This document shows positions 24,904 through 33,932 of a stretch of 64,000 nt of DNA, piece by piece (position 1 is the stretch's first letter; the number at the start of each line of letters is the position of its first letter). The notes below the pieces were generated by a model. That model saw only the letters and a list, made by a program, of their open reading frames with translations. It made no database searches and was not told the DNA's origin. The stretch is from Enterococcus asini ATCC 700915 (GTDB taxonomy: Bacteria; Bacillota; Bacilli; Lactobacillales; Enterococcaceae), in contig NZ_ASVU01000001.1 in the NCBI RefSeq assembly GCF_000407365.1, forward strand, positions 1,211,501 to 1,275,500, written 5' to 3'. Both the position numbers and the translations under genes were made by a program.

Positions 24904-24934
24904 AGGCACTCTGTAAAACCAGGGTGCCTTTTTT
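24904..24934 (+). terminator. Riboswitch-controlled terminator
   Basis: AGGCACTCTG (24904-24913) and CAGGGTGCCT (24920-24929) followed by T. It lies between the cobalamin aptamer and the lipoprotein gene. A smaller CCTAC/GTAGG hairpin (24865-24879) with CTTTTT lies ahead of it and may be part of the switch. Confidence 0.8.
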
Positions 24935-24962
24935 GTGTGAAAAAAAGAAAAGAGGAATTATG

Positions 24963-25367
24963 ATGAAAAAAGCAAAACGATTGATGGTCTTTGTGCTGGC
25001 GTTCTTAGTGGTAGTGGGATTAGGCGCTTGTGGCCAAAAGGCGGACACGACAGCCTCCTCTTCTTCGACTACGGCTTCCACTACGGCGGCAGTCAAAGCC
25101 ACGGTGATCATCCAGGAAGATGGCAAAGAAAGTGACAAACAAGAGGTCGCTTTGGCCAAGGATACCAGCTTGTTTGATGCCATGAGTGAAAACTTCGATA
25201 TCAAAGATGACAATGGCTTTATCACCAGTATCGACGGCAAGGAACAAGACAAAGCGGCCAATAAATATTGGACCTTCACGATTAACGACGAACAAGTCAA
25301 TGTGGGGGCCAAAGATGTCACCGTGGCCGATGGGGATAAAATCATCTTCAATCTGGCTGGCTTCTAA
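24963..25367 (+). CDS. DUF4430 (transcobalamin-like) lipoprotein
   Basis: 134 residues. Signal peptide with lipobox GLGAC (Cys about 21), a Ser/Thr-rich spacer (ADTTASSSSTTASTTAA), then a small beta domain with the DUF4430 features SLFDAMSENFDIKDDNGFIT, YWTFTINDEQVNVGA and DGDKIIFNLAG. DUF4430 resembles the C-terminal domain of transcobalamin and intrinsic factor. The gene sits behind a B12 riboswitch, so an extracellular, lipid-anchored cobalamin-binding or uptake-aiding role is a strong inference. The ATG at 24963 has AGAGG seven bases upstream (ATG 24960 is possible too). Its transporter is not adjacent. Confidence 0.88.
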   Translation: MKKAKRLMVFVLAFLVVVGLGACGQKADTTASSSSTTASTTAAVKATVIIQEDGKESDKQEVALAKDTSLFDAMSENFDIKDDNGFITSIDGKEQDKAANKYWTFTINDEQVNVGAKDVTVADGDKIIFNLAGF

Positions 25368-25440
25368 GCAGTTAAACGTAATTGAGAAACAAGTGGTAAG
25401 TGCGTAGGGCAACCTTTGATACGCACAACTGGCCTAAAAT

Positions 25441-25489
25441 AAAAAGCAACGTCGCTTCTATGAATTCATGGAAGCGACGTTGCTTTTTT
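25441..25489. terminator. Bidirectional terminator
   Basis: An 18-base stem, AAAAAGCAACGTCGCTTC / GAAGCGACGTTGCTTTTT, around a 12-base loop. It ends the lipoprotein gene and also the convergent GNAT gene, whose last codons lie inside it. Confidence 0.92.
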
Positions 25490-25987
25490 ATGTGCTAAGG
25501 TTTTCGCAAATTTAATAACGGTATAGGACTGCTGATTAAGCAAAACACTGCTTTTACCGCAGGGGTGAAAGCCTTGCGCCGTCCAAAAGGCCAAAGCCGG
25601 GGTATTGTGCTCCAAAACGCCTAGCTCTAGGCGCTGAAAGCCTTGATCTCGCAGCCAGTCTTCCAATTGAGCTAGAATCTTTTGACCGTGACCTTGCCGG
25701 TGCTCAGCGATTAACAAGAGTCCTAAGTAACCACTAGCATCTTCCGGGTAGCCAGTTAAAAGATCCACGACCGCCATAGGACGGTTTTCGAACGTGACTA
25801 AGAAAAAATGCTTTTGCTCCGGGTCAAGCTGTGGGGGACAGGCGGCTCGATCTTGAGCCACACTGGCAAGACTAGGAATTTCAGCGGTTAAAGCAAAATA
25901 ATCCAGGTTTTGGTGGTAGACCTCTAAGGCAGCTTTCTGATTGTGGGGAGTAATTTTTTCAAAGTGGTAGGCCGAAGTTTTCTTCAT
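25466..25987 (-). CDS. GNAT N-acetyltransferase
   Basis: 173 residues with the acetyl-CoA motif LLLIAEHRQGHGQKILAQLE (about residues 90-109) and the C-terminal LGVLEHNTPALAFWTAQGFH typical of GNAT enzymes. ATG 25987 follows AAAGGAG by 8 bases on the minus strand. The stop lies inside the shared terminator hairpin. It is convergent with the DUF4430 lipoprotein and alone on its strand. The substrate is unknown. Confidence 0.87.
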   Translation of the reverse strand: MKKTSAYHFEKITPHNQKAALEVYHQNLDYFALTAEIPSLASVAQDRAACPPQLDPEQKHFFLVTFENRPMAVVDLLTGYPEDASGYLGLLLIAEHRQGHGQKILAQLEDWLRDQGFQRLELGVLEHNTPALAFWTAQGFHPCGKSSVLLNQQSYTVIKFAKTLAHKKATSLP

Positions 25988-26143
25988 CTGGGACTCCTTT
26001 CAGCGTTTTCTCTTATCATACCAAGATTAACCGCTTTAAGCCTCAGAAATTACTGGGGGCTTTTTTAGAGGCTACTTTTGCGAAATAAGCTTATGAAAAA
26101 CGCCGCTTTTTCACGAAAAATCAGAGTATCTTACAAAAAAATA

Positions 26144-26200
26144 TTGCTTTTTGCAAGGAATTTGCCTAAACTAAAGAAACGAGACTGATAATCATTCTCA
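26144..26200 (+). promoter_or_regulatory. Siderophore operon promoter with Fur box
   Basis: TTGCTT (26144-26149), 17 bases, TAAACT (26167-26172), then TGATAATCATTCTCA (26186-26200), which matches 13 of 15 positions of the Bacillus Fur consensus TGATAATNATTATCA. The box covers the start region of the transcript, so iron repression by Fur is likely. Confidence 0.85.
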
Positions 26201-26219
26201 TTTAGAAAGGAGGACCGCC

Positions 26220-27161
26220 ATGAAAAAATTTCTACGAGGGCTGATTCTATTCGTTGTCGTGATGCTTTCGTTATTTATCGGGGTTAAGGATTTGGATTGG
26301 CGGGTCTTTTTTCAAGGGGAACAGCAATTGATCTTCTGGGCGACCCGCTTGCCCCGCACCGTGAGTCTGTTAGTAGCCGGGAGCACCTTAAGCGTGTGTG
26401 GTTTGGTGATGCAGCAGCTGACCCAAAATAAATTTGTATCCCCAACTACGGCAGGAACCATGGACAGTGCCCGTTTAGGCATTCTCGTGGTGATGATTTT
26501 CTTGCCCAATGCGCCTTTATTACTACGCTCGACCGTGGCTTTTCTCTTTGCTTTTGGTGGGACCCTTTTATTTTTGCAGCTGACCCGCTTTCTTCCCGGA
26601 AAAAACCAAGTCATGGTGCCCTTAATCGGGGTTATGTTTGGCAACATCATCGGTTCCATTGCGACCTTTTTTGCCTATCAACTGCAATTGGTGCAAAATA
26701 TGTCCTCTTGGTTACAGGGCAATTTTGCCACCGTCATGCGGGGGAGCTATGAACTGTTGTATCTAGCAATTCCTTTGTTAGTCATTATTTATTATTTCGC
26801 CTATCACTTTACCGTGGCAGGCATGGGAGAAGACGTGGCCCAAAACCTCGGCTTGAACTTTCGCCGGGTGCAGTTTCTGGGGTTAGGCCTAGTGGCTTTG
26901 GCCAGTAGTTTGGTGCTAATTATGGTGGGCACGGTACCTTTTCTCGGAGTCATCGTCCCGAACTTGGTTTCCTTGCGTTATGGAGATCAGATGAAAAACA
27001 CATTGGGCTTAACCGCTTGGCTAGGCAGCGTCTTTTTGATTGTCTGTGATATTATCGCTCGGATCGTGATTCCCCCTTACGAAATTCCCGTAAGTGTCAT
27101 CGTCGGGGTGATCGGCAGTCTGCTCTTCATTTTTCTTTTGGTTAGGAGGCAGGCGGCATGA
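26220..27161 (+). CDS. Ferric-siderophore ABC transporter permease 1 (FecCD family)
   Basis: 313 residues with about eight to nine membrane helices and FecCD signatures: FWATRLPRTVSLLVAGSTLS near residues 39-58, LVMQQLTQNKFVSPTTAGTM, and GTVPFLGVIVPNLVSLRYGD near 240. It forms the membrane channel with the second permease. The arrangement of two different permeases, an ATPase and a binding lipoprotein resembles the petrobactin system YclNOPQ of Bacillus. The start has AGGAGG, and the Fur box lies just upstream. The stop overlaps the next start (ATGA). Confidence 0.92.
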   Translation: MKKFLRGLILFVVVMLSLFIGVKDLDWRVFFQGEQQLIFWATRLPRTVSLLVAGSTLSVCGLVMQQLTQNKFVSPTTAGTMDSARLGILVVMIFLPNAPLLLRSTVAFLFAFGGTLLFLQLTRFLPGKNQVMVPLIGVMFGNIIGSIATFFAYQLQLVQNMSSWLQGNFATVMRGSYELLYLAIPLLVIIYYFAYHFTVAGMGEDVAQNLGLNFRRVQFLGLGLVALASSLVLIMVGTVPFLGVIVPNLVSLRYGDQMKNTLGLTAWLGSVFLIVCDIIARIVIPPYEIPVSVIVGVIGSLLFIFLLVRRQAA

Positions 27162-28111
27162 AACGAAAAATATGGGGGGCTTTTGTCCTTTTAGGGGTGC
27201 TAGCAGTGGGGGCAATCCTGTTATTTCTCACTTACCGCACCTATGGCAATTGGGATTTTGCTTTGAAGCTCCGGGGCAAGAAGCTAGCGGCTTTAGCCTT
27301 GGTGGGTATCTTGACCAGCTTTGCTACGATTAGCTTTCAAACGGTGACGGAAAATCACTTTTTGACGCCGAATATTCTGGGCCTAGACTCGCTGTACGTT
27401 TTGATTCAAACCGTTTCCTTTTTTGTCTTCGGCGGGGCCCAAATGCTCAGTCAGCAAAGTCTGGCACAATTTCTCGGGAATATCTTTTTGGTCACTTTGC
27501 TGAGTACGCTACTAGCCAAAGCCTTACTGAAAAATCGCAACCTGTTTTTGTTATTAATGGTGGGGATGATTCTCGGCACCTTTTTTAGTAGTATTAGCAC
27601 TTTTTTGCAGGTCATCATGGATCCCAATGAATACGACTTGCTCCAAGGCAAACTCTTCGCTAGCTTCGGCAATGTGGACAGCCAGTTTTTAGGCATTGCT
27701 GCAGTGTTGGGTCTAGTTTTAATCAGCTTATTGTGGTACTGGGCGCCGAAATTGGATGTTTTGCATCTAGGTCGGGACCAAGCGATTAATCTAGGCATTC
27801 AAGTGGATCACTTCCAGCTTGTGCTACTGATTATCGTCAGTATGTTAGTGGCGATTTCCACAGCACTAGTGGGCCCGGTGACCTTTTTAGGCTTTATCGT
27901 GGTCAATGTCAGCTACCAACTCTTTGCCACTTACGAACATCGAATACTTTTTAGCGGTGGGGCACTCTTGGCCTTGGTCGCTTTAGTGGGCGGTCAGTTT
28001 TTAGTGGAACAAGTCTTTTCTTTAAACACCACGCTCAGTGTGGTAATCGAATTTGTCGGCGGTATTTATTTTGTAGCAAAAATCATTCAAGAAAGGGGCA
28101 AACAAGCATGA
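27158..28111 (+). CDS. Ferric-siderophore ABC transporter permease 2 (FecCD family)
   Basis: 317 residues, second membrane subunit. Typical pieces: AALALVGILTSFATISFQTV, NHFLTPNILGLDSLYVLIQT and TALVGPVTFLGFIVVNVSYQ. It overlaps permease 1 by four bases and the ATPase gene by four bases, so the three are translated together. By order it corresponds to YclO of the YclNOPQ type. It has no signal of damage and belongs to the Fur-controlled operon. Confidence 0.92.
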   Translation: MKRKIWGAFVLLGVLAVGAILLFLTYRTYGNWDFALKLRGKKLAALALVGILTSFATISFQTVTENHFLTPNILGLDSLYVLIQTVSFFVFGGAQMLSQQSLAQFLGNIFLVTLLSTLLAKALLKNRNLFLLLMVGMILGTFFSSISTFLQVIMDPNEYDLLQGKLFASFGNVDSQFLGIAAVLGLVLISLLWYWAPKLDVLHLGRDQAINLGIQVDHFQLVLLIIVSMLVAISTALVGPVTFLGFIVVNVSYQLFATYEHRILFSGGALLALVALVGGQFLVEQVFSLNTTLSVVIEFVGGIYFVAKIIQERGKQA

Positions 28112-28866
28112 TGGAAATGAAAGAAATAAGCAAAAGTTACGGCAAAAAACAGGTGGTGCAAGACATTGACTTACACATTGCCACCGAGAAGCTGACGGCT
28201 TTTATCGGACCAAATGGCGCCGGCAAGAGTACGTTACTTTCCATCGCCAGCCGCTTGATTGAAAAAGATCGAGGGGAAATCTATCTGGATGGCAGTGAGG
28301 TCAAGACGTGGAAGTCCAATGAACTAGCGCAAAAGCTGTCGATTTTAAAGCAATCCAATGGCGTTTCCTTGAATATTACGGTGGAAGAGTTAGTCAACTT
28401 CGGCCGTTTCCCCTATTCAAAGGGGCGCCTGACGAAAAAAGACCGGCTAAAAGTCAAAGAGGCACTCTTGGCTCTCGGGCTGATGGATTTGGCAGAACAG
28501 CCGATCAATACCTTATCCGGGGGCCAGCTGCAACGGGCGTATATCGCCATGATTTTGGCTCAAGACACGGATTATATCCTCTTAGATGAACCTTTGAACA
28601 ATTTAGATATGAATTACGCAGTCCAAATGATGCAAACTTTGCGCAGTCTGGTGGATGATTACGGCAAGACGGTCTTGATCGTCTTACACGATATTAATTT
28701 CGCCGCCAGTTACGCAGACGAAGTGGTGGCCATGAAAGACGGCAAGCTCTTTGCCCAAGGCCCCACGGAAGAAATTATCCAAAGCTCGGTGTTGAATCGT
28801 TTATATAATATGGAAATCAAGATTTGCGAAATCGAAGGAAAACGATTTTGTATGTATTTCCGTTAA
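28108..28866 (+). CDS. Ferric-siderophore ABC transporter ATPase
   Basis: 252 residues. Walker A GPNGAGKST (residues 33-41), signature LSGGQLQRAYIAMILAQD (about 136-153), Walker B YILLDEPLNNLD and H-loop VLHDINFAASYADE. It powers siderophore import through the two permeases. It overlaps permease 2 (ATGATG at the junction), and the binding-protein gene starts 20 bases later. It corresponds to YclP-like ATPases. Confidence 0.95.
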   Translation: MMEMKEISKSYGKKQVVQDIDLHIATEKLTAFIGPNGAGKSTLLSIASRLIEKDRGEIYLDGSEVKTWKSNELAQKLSILKQSNGVSLNITVEELVNFGRFPYSKGRLTKKDRLKVKEALLALGLMDLAEQPINTLSGGQLQRAYIAMILAQDTDYILLDEPLNNLDMNYAVQMMQTLRSLVDDYGKTVLIVLHDINFAASYADEVVAMKDGKLFAQGPTEEIIQSSVLNRLYNMEIKICEIEGKRFCMYFR

Positions 28867-28886
28867 AAAAACTTAGGAGGAAGTTT

Positions 28887-29837
28887 ATGAAAAAAGTAGT
28901 GTATACCCTGTTGGCCCTAGTGGCAGTCACCTTGGCAGGCTGTGGCAGTAATCAAAAGACAGCTAGCAGTAATAGTGAAACCACCAGTAACAGTCGTGCT
29001 GCCAGTATCATGGTCAAAGATAGCGACGGTGCTGAAGTCAAAGTCCCTACAAATCCTGAAAAGGTCGTGGTCTTTGACAATGGCTCACTGGACACCATGG
29101 ATGCTTTAGGCGTCGGGGATGCGGTGATCGGTGCCCCAACGGAAAACTTGCCAGAATACCTAGCTACTTACAGCGATGTGGAAAATGCTGGGGGCATCAA
29201 AGAACCAGACTTGGAAAAAATCAATCAACTGCAACCGGACTTGATCATCATCTCAGGGCGCCAAAGTGACTTTAAGGAAGACTTGAGCGCCATTGCACCG
29301 ACTTTGTATCTAGCCGTAGATGGCAGCGACCCTTGGAACTCCACGAAAGAAAATATCACTACTTTGGCAAAAATCTTCCAAAAAGAAGAGGAAGCCAAAA
29401 CGCAAATCGCTGACTTAGAAGATGAAATCGCAGAACTGAAAACCGGTGCAGCCAAAGCAGGGAAAGCGTTAGTCGTCCTCGTCAATGAAGGACAACTTTC
29501 CGCATACGGTGCCGGTTCACGCTTTGGCATCATCCACGACACCTTTGGCTTTGCTCAAGCAGATGATCAAATCGAAGCTTCGACACACGGGCAAAGTGTT
29601 TCCTATGAATACGTCTTGGAAAAAAATCCCGATGTGCTCTTCGTAATCGACCGCACCCAAGCCATTGGTGGGGATGATACGAACAACAACGTGGCAGACA
29701 ATGAACTGGTGAAAGAAACCAACGCCGGGAAAAATGGCAAGGTGATTACTTTGCAACCAGATGTCTGGTACTTGAGCGGTGGGGGACTCGAATCTACCCA
29801 AACCATGCTAGAAGATGTGCAAAAAGCACTGGAGTAA
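28887..29837 (+). CDS. Siderophore-binding lipoprotein
   Basis: 316 residues. Signal peptide with lipobox LAGC (Cys about 18), then a short Ser/Asn linker and a periplasmic-binding-protein fold of the FecB/FhuD class: NPEKVVVFDNGSLDTMDALG, EPDLEKINQLQPDLIIISGR and NPDVLFVIDRTQAIGGDDTN. The last matches the YclQ/FatB style. It is anchored outside the membrane and delivers the ferric chelate to the permeases. AGGAGG lies six bases ahead of ATG 28887. It is the last gene of the operon. Confidence 0.93.
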   Translation: MKKVVYTLLALVAVTLAGCGSNQKTASSNSETTSNSRAASIMVKDSDGAEVKVPTNPEKVVVFDNGSLDTMDALGVGDAVIGAPTENLPEYLATYSDVENAGGIKEPDLEKINQLQPDLIIISGRQSDFKEDLSAIAPTLYLAVDGSDPWNSTKENITTLAKIFQKEEEAKTQIADLEDEIAELKTGAAKAGKALVVLVNEGQLSAYGAGSRFGIIHDTFGFAQADDQIEASTHGQSVSYEYVLEKNPDVLFVIDRTQAIGGDDTNNNVADNELVKETNAGKNGKVITLQPDVWYLSGGGLESTQTMLEDVQKALE

Positions 29838-29880
29838 TAGCGTGAAAACGCTAAAATCTTTCTCATAAGTTTATCAAGTT

Positions 29881-29969
29881 AGAGTCTGAAATTTCTCATG
29901 CTTTTCTAGGTGTAACGGTGAAAACCAAGCCGTTATCATCTGAAAAATGGCAGAGAATTTTCAGGCTCT
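29881..29969. repeat. Long inverted repeat
   Basis: AGAGTCTGAAATTTCTC (29881-29897) and GAGAATTTTCAGGCTCT (29953-29969), 15 of 17 paired, enclosing a smaller AACGG/CCGTT hairpin. It is followed by ATTTTCTT and may terminate the siderophore operon. Its size is also like the short mobile palindromes found between genes in lactic acid bacteria. Confidence 0.55.
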
Positions 29970-30082
29970 ATTTTCTTAGGAAAAATATTCCATCCACACC
30001 AAAATAGTGAAAGTAAACGCCAAGATAGTGGCTAGGAAAATCGCTTTCCTGAGTGTAAGATTACCAACGTGATAACCGTTTC

Positions 30083-30098
30083 ATGTAAACGATTGCAA
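30083..30098 (+). promoter_or_regulatory. cre site (CcpA)
   Basis: ATGTAAACGATTGCAA fits the WTGNAANCGNWNNCAW consensus at every position. It lies 34 bases ahead of the symporter gene, so glucose repression of the transporter and GH28 genes is likely. Confidence 0.8.
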
Positions 30099-30131
30099 TT
30101 ATTCTGTTTCAATTATTAGGAGGGAAACACT

Positions 30132-31553
30132 ATGTTACACGTGGAAGACAAAAACAAAGAAGTAGCCGCTAGTTCAGTCCCAGCATTTGGTATGAAGGAC
30201 AAAATCGGCTATATGTTTGGGGACCTGGGGAATTGTTTTATACTCGGGCTTGTGAATAGTTTCTTAATGATTTATTACACCAATGTTTTGGGAATTGCCG
30301 GAGGAATCGTCGGCGTACTCTTTTTAATTTCCCGAATTGTGGATGCGGTTGCTGACGTGACAGTCGGTCGGTTAAGCGATTTATCGCCATTGACCAAAGA
30401 AGGCCGTTTTAGCCCGTGGATTCGCCGGATGAAATATCCATTCACCTTGGCTTGTGTCGTTTTATTCTTGCCCTTTGTGCAAAACTTCCCAGATACATTG
30501 AAGATCGTCTACATCTTCGTTTCTTACATCGTCTATGGGATTTTCTTATCCACCATCAACATTCCTTATGGTTCCATGGCTTCTGCAATCAGCTCTGATC
30601 CAAGTGATCGGGTGTCCTTGTCTACTTACCGTAGCGTGGGTTCTGCTATCGGGGGTTCCACTACTGGGTTCTTGATTCCAATCTTGATGTACACCACTTT
30701 GGACAATGGCGACCGGGTAATCTCTGGGATGCACTTCTTCTGGATTGCTATCGGTTGTGCAGCGATTGCTTTTATCGCGTACATCTTGACTTGCAAATTG
30801 ACTACTGAACGGGTACGGGTAGAAAAGAAAGAAGAAGCTTCTACTAAACAATTGCTACAAGGTCTCAGCAAAAACCGGGCATTGGTCGTTTTGGTTATCG
30901 TGGACTTGTTCATCGTTATCAACCAAATCTTGGCCGGCACCAACTTGACGTACTTGTTTAATGATTACTTCCAAAATGAAAAAGCAATGTCCGTGGCTTT
31001 GTTGTTCAACTACGGGACAGTCATCGTCTTGGCACCCTTTGCAAAACGTTTAACTGAACGCTTCGGGAAAAAAGAAGCCAGCGTTTGCGCTTTGTTGTTC
31101 TCCGCTGTGATGTATTTGATTATGTACTTCATGCACATTACGAGTCCTTGGATTTACTTGGTTGTCTTGTTTATCGCTACATTAGGCGCTGGTTTATTCA
31201 ACTTGATGGTGTGGTCTTTCATTACCGACGTAATCGACTACCACCAATATGTAACCGGTGACCGGGAAGACGGTACGGTTTACGGCGTGAATTCCTTTGC
31301 TCGTAAAGTAGGTCAAGCATTGGCCGGCGCAGTAGGCGGTTTCATGTTACAATTGATTGGCTACCACGAATCCGCTGCTGGCGGTGTGATCCAAACCGCT
31401 GTGGTACGCGATCGTATCTATGCTATGGCCAATTTAGTACCAGTAGTCTGCTTGGTCATTGCCGCAGTAACCTTGTTAATCGGCTACCCATTGACCAAGA
31501 GCAAAACCATTAAAATGGGTGAAGAATTGAAGAAAATCAACGAAGGTAACTAA
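30132..31553 (+). CDS. GPH-family glycoside/pentoside/hexuronide symporter
   Basis: 473 residues, twelve membrane helices, of the sodium- or proton-coupled GPH type (melibiose carrier fold). The N-terminal KIGYMFGDLGNCFILGLVNS and SRIVDAVADVTVGRLSD are diagnostic, and NIPYGSMASAISSDPSDRVS follows helix 4. There is no C-terminal EIIA domain of the LacS kind. AGGAGGG precedes the ATG. A GH28 enzyme without a signal peptide follows 25 bases later, so the symporter probably brings in galacturonate-containing or rhamnogalacturonan oligosaccharides. A cre site lies upstream. Confidence 0.92.
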   Translation: MLHVEDKNKEVAASSVPAFGMKDKIGYMFGDLGNCFILGLVNSFLMIYYTNVLGIAGGIVGVLFLISRIVDAVADVTVGRLSDLSPLTKEGRFSPWIRRMKYPFTLACVVLFLPFVQNFPDTLKIVYIFVSYIVYGIFLSTINIPYGSMASAISSDPSDRVSLSTYRSVGSAIGGSTTGFLIPILMYTTLDNGDRVISGMHFFWIAIGCAAIAFIAYILTCKLTTERVRVEKKEEASTKQLLQGLSKNRALVVLVIVDLFIVINQILAGTNLTYLFNDYFQNEKAMSVALLFNYGTVIVLAPFAKRLTERFGKKEASVCALLFSAVMYLIMYFMHITSPWIYLVVLFIATLGAGLFNLMVWSFITDVIDYHQYVTGDREDGTVYGVNSFARKVGQALAGAVGGFMLQLIGYHESAAGGVIQTAVVRDRIYAMANLVPVVCLVIAAVTLLIGYPLTKSKTIKMGEELKKINEGN

Positions 31554-31578
31554 TTTTTTATCACATAGGAGGAGACTG

Positions 31579-32880
31579 ATGGAGCAACTCAATGTTCAAG
31601 CCTTTGGGGCGGATTCCACGGGGGCCACATTAGCCACCGTCGCTATCCAGACCGCCATCGACCAAGGCGCGGAAAAAGGCCAAGTCGTCTACGTGCCAAA
31701 AGGCGTGTATCTGGTAGGTTCACTGTTTTTACGCAACCACAGCCAACTGCATTTTGAAGAAGGGGCGACCTTGCTAGGTTCCCCGGACATCCAAGATTAT
31801 CCCGAGGTTTTCGCTCGGGTGGCCGGTGTGGAAATGGACTGGCCCGCTGCCATTTTAAACGGCTTGGCGATTACGGATGTCTCCATCACCGGTAAAGGCA
31901 TCATCGACGGTCAAGGGCCGTTGTGGTGGGCCTTGTACTGGGGCCAAGATCAAACCGGCGGCAAGCGGGCTGAATTCGACGCCCAAGGCTTGCGCTGGAT
32001 TGCTGATTACGCCATTAAGCGTCCCCGGGCCCTCCTCTTTCAAGGGTCAAAAGACCTGCACATAGCGGATATCACGTTGCAACGTTCCGGTTTTTGGAAC
32101 TTACAGCTGACTTATTGTGAAAACGTCTTGGTCAAAGGCATCAAGATTCACGATAACCATGGGCCCAGCACAGATGGTATCGACATCGATTCCTCCCGCC
32201 ACGTACGGGTAACCGAATGTCACTTAGCCTGTGGCGACGACTGTATCGCCGTAAAATCTGGCCGAGACGGGGATGGACGTCGGGTGAATTTGCCTAGTGA
32301 AGACATCGAAGTCGACCACTGCCACGTGTACTCCGGCTACGGTATCACCATCGGCAGTGAAGTCGCCGGCAGTGTTCGCAACGTCCGCATCCATGACAAT
32401 GTCTTTGAAAACTCCGACTGTGGCCTACGCATGAAGTCCTCCAAAGAACGAGGGGGAGTCATTGAAGACATTCATGTGAACCATTTGACCATGAAAAACG
32501 TTCAATTTCCTTTTTCTTGGATCATGGACTGGCACAATGCTTACAATCGCAAAGACTTAACCGGCCTCGCCGATATGCCGAAAGCTTGGCAAGCCGTGGC
32601 TGCAGAAATCCCTGAGTCAGAGCAAATGACCTTGGTTAAAGATGTGGTGGTAGAAAACGTGGTTGCGACATTGAGTCCAGACTACACGTTACCAGCCCGT
32701 GCTTTTGATTTAGTGGCTTTTCCAGAAAATCCCATGACAGATGTGACTTTCCGCAACTGCCAACTAACCGCCAAAGAATTTGGCCGCATCGAAGCGGTGA
32801 CCGGCTTGGTCTTTGATCAAGTCACCGTCTCCGTAGCCCAAGGGAATCAGGGGGAGAATGATTCCTTTGATAATCGGTAG
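31579..32880 (+). CDS. GH28 polygalacturonase-family glycosidase, intracellular
   Basis: 433 residues, a right-handed parallel beta-helix. GH28 signatures: STDGIDIDSS (the NTD position; about 201), CGDDCIAVKSGRDGDG (catalytic Asp pair, about 221), and SGYGITIGSEVAGSV. KNCG-like repeats follow. No signal peptide is present, so it acts in the cytoplasm on imported oligosaccharides, unlike secreted plant-tissue polygalacturonases. Such cytoplasmic forms include exo-polygalacturonases and RG hydrolases. AGGAGG precedes the ATG. It shares a transcript with the GPH symporter. Confidence 0.9.
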   Translation: MEQLNVQAFGADSTGATLATVAIQTAIDQGAEKGQVVYVPKGVYLVGSLFLRNHSQLHFEEGATLLGSPDIQDYPEVFARVAGVEMDWPAAILNGLAITDVSITGKGIIDGQGPLWWALYWGQDQTGGKRAEFDAQGLRWIADYAIKRPRALLFQGSKDLHIADITLQRSGFWNLQLTYCENVLVKGIKIHDNHGPSTDGIDIDSSRHVRVTECHLACGDDCIAVKSGRDGDGRRVNLPSEDIEVDHCHVYSGYGITIGSEVAGSVRNVRIHDNVFENSDCGLRMKSSKERGGVIEDIHVNHLTMKNVQFPFSWIMDWHNAYNRKDLTGLADMPKAWQAVAAEIPESEQMTLVKDVVVENVVATLSPDYTLPARAFDLVAFPENPMTDVTFRNCQLTAKEFGRIEAVTGLVFDQVTVSVAQGNQGENDSFDNR

Positions 32881-32897
32881 GGAGTAAGGAATAGATA

Positions 32898-32936
32898 AAA
32901 GAAACCGCCTGGGAGGGAGTCCCGGGCGGTTTCTTT
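32898..32936. terminator. Bidirectional terminator
   Basis: AAAGAAACCGCC (32898-32909) and GGCGGTTTCTTT (32925-32936). It ends the GH28 gene and lies close to the end of the convergent AraC gene. Confidence 0.88.
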
Positions 32937-32966
32937 GTGTGGTGAATATCAATACTACGTGGCGTC

Positions 32967-33779
32967 TCACCCCCGCCTAAACCGCCCCGGCGTAACCCCA
33001 TTCTTCTCTTTAAATACTTGCACAAAGCGACTGACCGAGCTGAAGCCGACTTGGCTGGCGATGGTTTCTACCGAGCGTTCCTGATGATACATCAGGAACG
33101 CTTTTGCTTTGTTGAGGCGGGTGTCTAGGAGGTATTGCTGGGTGGTTTTGCCGGTGAAGCGCCGAAAGAGGCGGGTCAGGTATTGGGGCGTGATGAAGAC
33201 TTCGGCGGCTAGGCGTTCCACGGTAAGGTCTTCGGCATAGGCTGTTTCGATTTTTGTGATTGTGGGTGAGATGTACTGTTGAAACAAAGGGTGGCTTGTG
33301 GCCAGCTGATTTTCGTAGCCTTTGGAAAGGTACATCAATAGTTGGTAGCAGGCTCCTGAGGTTTGAGCGGTGTCTAGGGTACGGTTCTCCAGCAGGTTGA
33401 CGATTTGGTCGATCCAGAAAGAGTAAGAAAATTCCGGGTTGTCCTTGGCGAAAATCGGCTGATTGGTGCCGAGGATTTTGGGAAATTGGTCGGCTAATAA
33501 GCCGTTTAAAGTCACGAAACGGGTGCGCCAAGTTTCGCCAGTACCGGTATCAGGAAAGTAGGCGTGGGGGGTAAATGGAGGCAAGAGCACTCCCTCCCCA
33601 GGCGCCAAGGGGATGAGTTGCCCCGCCAGCTGGATTTGTCCTTGACCGCTTTCAGTTTGGAGCCAGTGGTAGTGGGCGTACCCCAGCTTGCGGGAGACGC
33701 TGTCTTGGAGCCAATGATTGCCGATGGATTCCAGTGAGAAAGGTAGATTTTCGCTAATAGGTTGAAAATAGATGGGCAT
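32967..33779 (-). CDS. AraC-family regulator
   Basis: 270 residues. The N-terminal half looks like a cupin sugar-sensing domain (PLAPGEGVLLPPFTPHAYFP). The C-terminal half holds two helix-turn-helix units: LTVERLAAEVFITPQYLTRL and RSVETIASQVGFSSVSRFVQ, ending VFKEKNGVTPGRFRRG. ATG 33779 has AGAGGTG behind it. It is divergent from the GH42 gene across 153 bases, so it most likely activates the beta-galactosidase genes, possibly also GH28. The inducer is unknown. Confidence 0.92.
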   Translation of the reverse strand: MPIYFQPISENLPFSLESIGNHWLQDSVSRKLGYAHYHWLQTESGQGQIQLAGQLIPLAPGEGVLLPPFTPHAYFPDTGTGETWRTRFVTLNGLLADQFPKILGTNQPIFAKDNPEFSYSFWIDQIVNLLENRTLDTAQTSGACYQLLMYLSKGYENQLATSHPLFQQYISPTITKIETAYAEDLTVERLAAEVFITPQYLTRLFRRFTGKTTQQYLLDTRLNKAKAFLMYHQERSVETIASQVGFSSVSRFVQVFKEKNGVTPGRFRRG

Positions 33780-33932
33780 TTGTCACACCTCTTGTTTCGA
33801 TTTCTGCTATTTTTTGGTTTGGGACTTTATACTATCAAAGTGTGAGAGCCTTTACAATAGGGGGACAACGAAGGACCGGCTAAGAGGCCAGATGTCTCAG
33901 GCGGTTTTCAATCACGTAAAGGAGTGGCGGCG

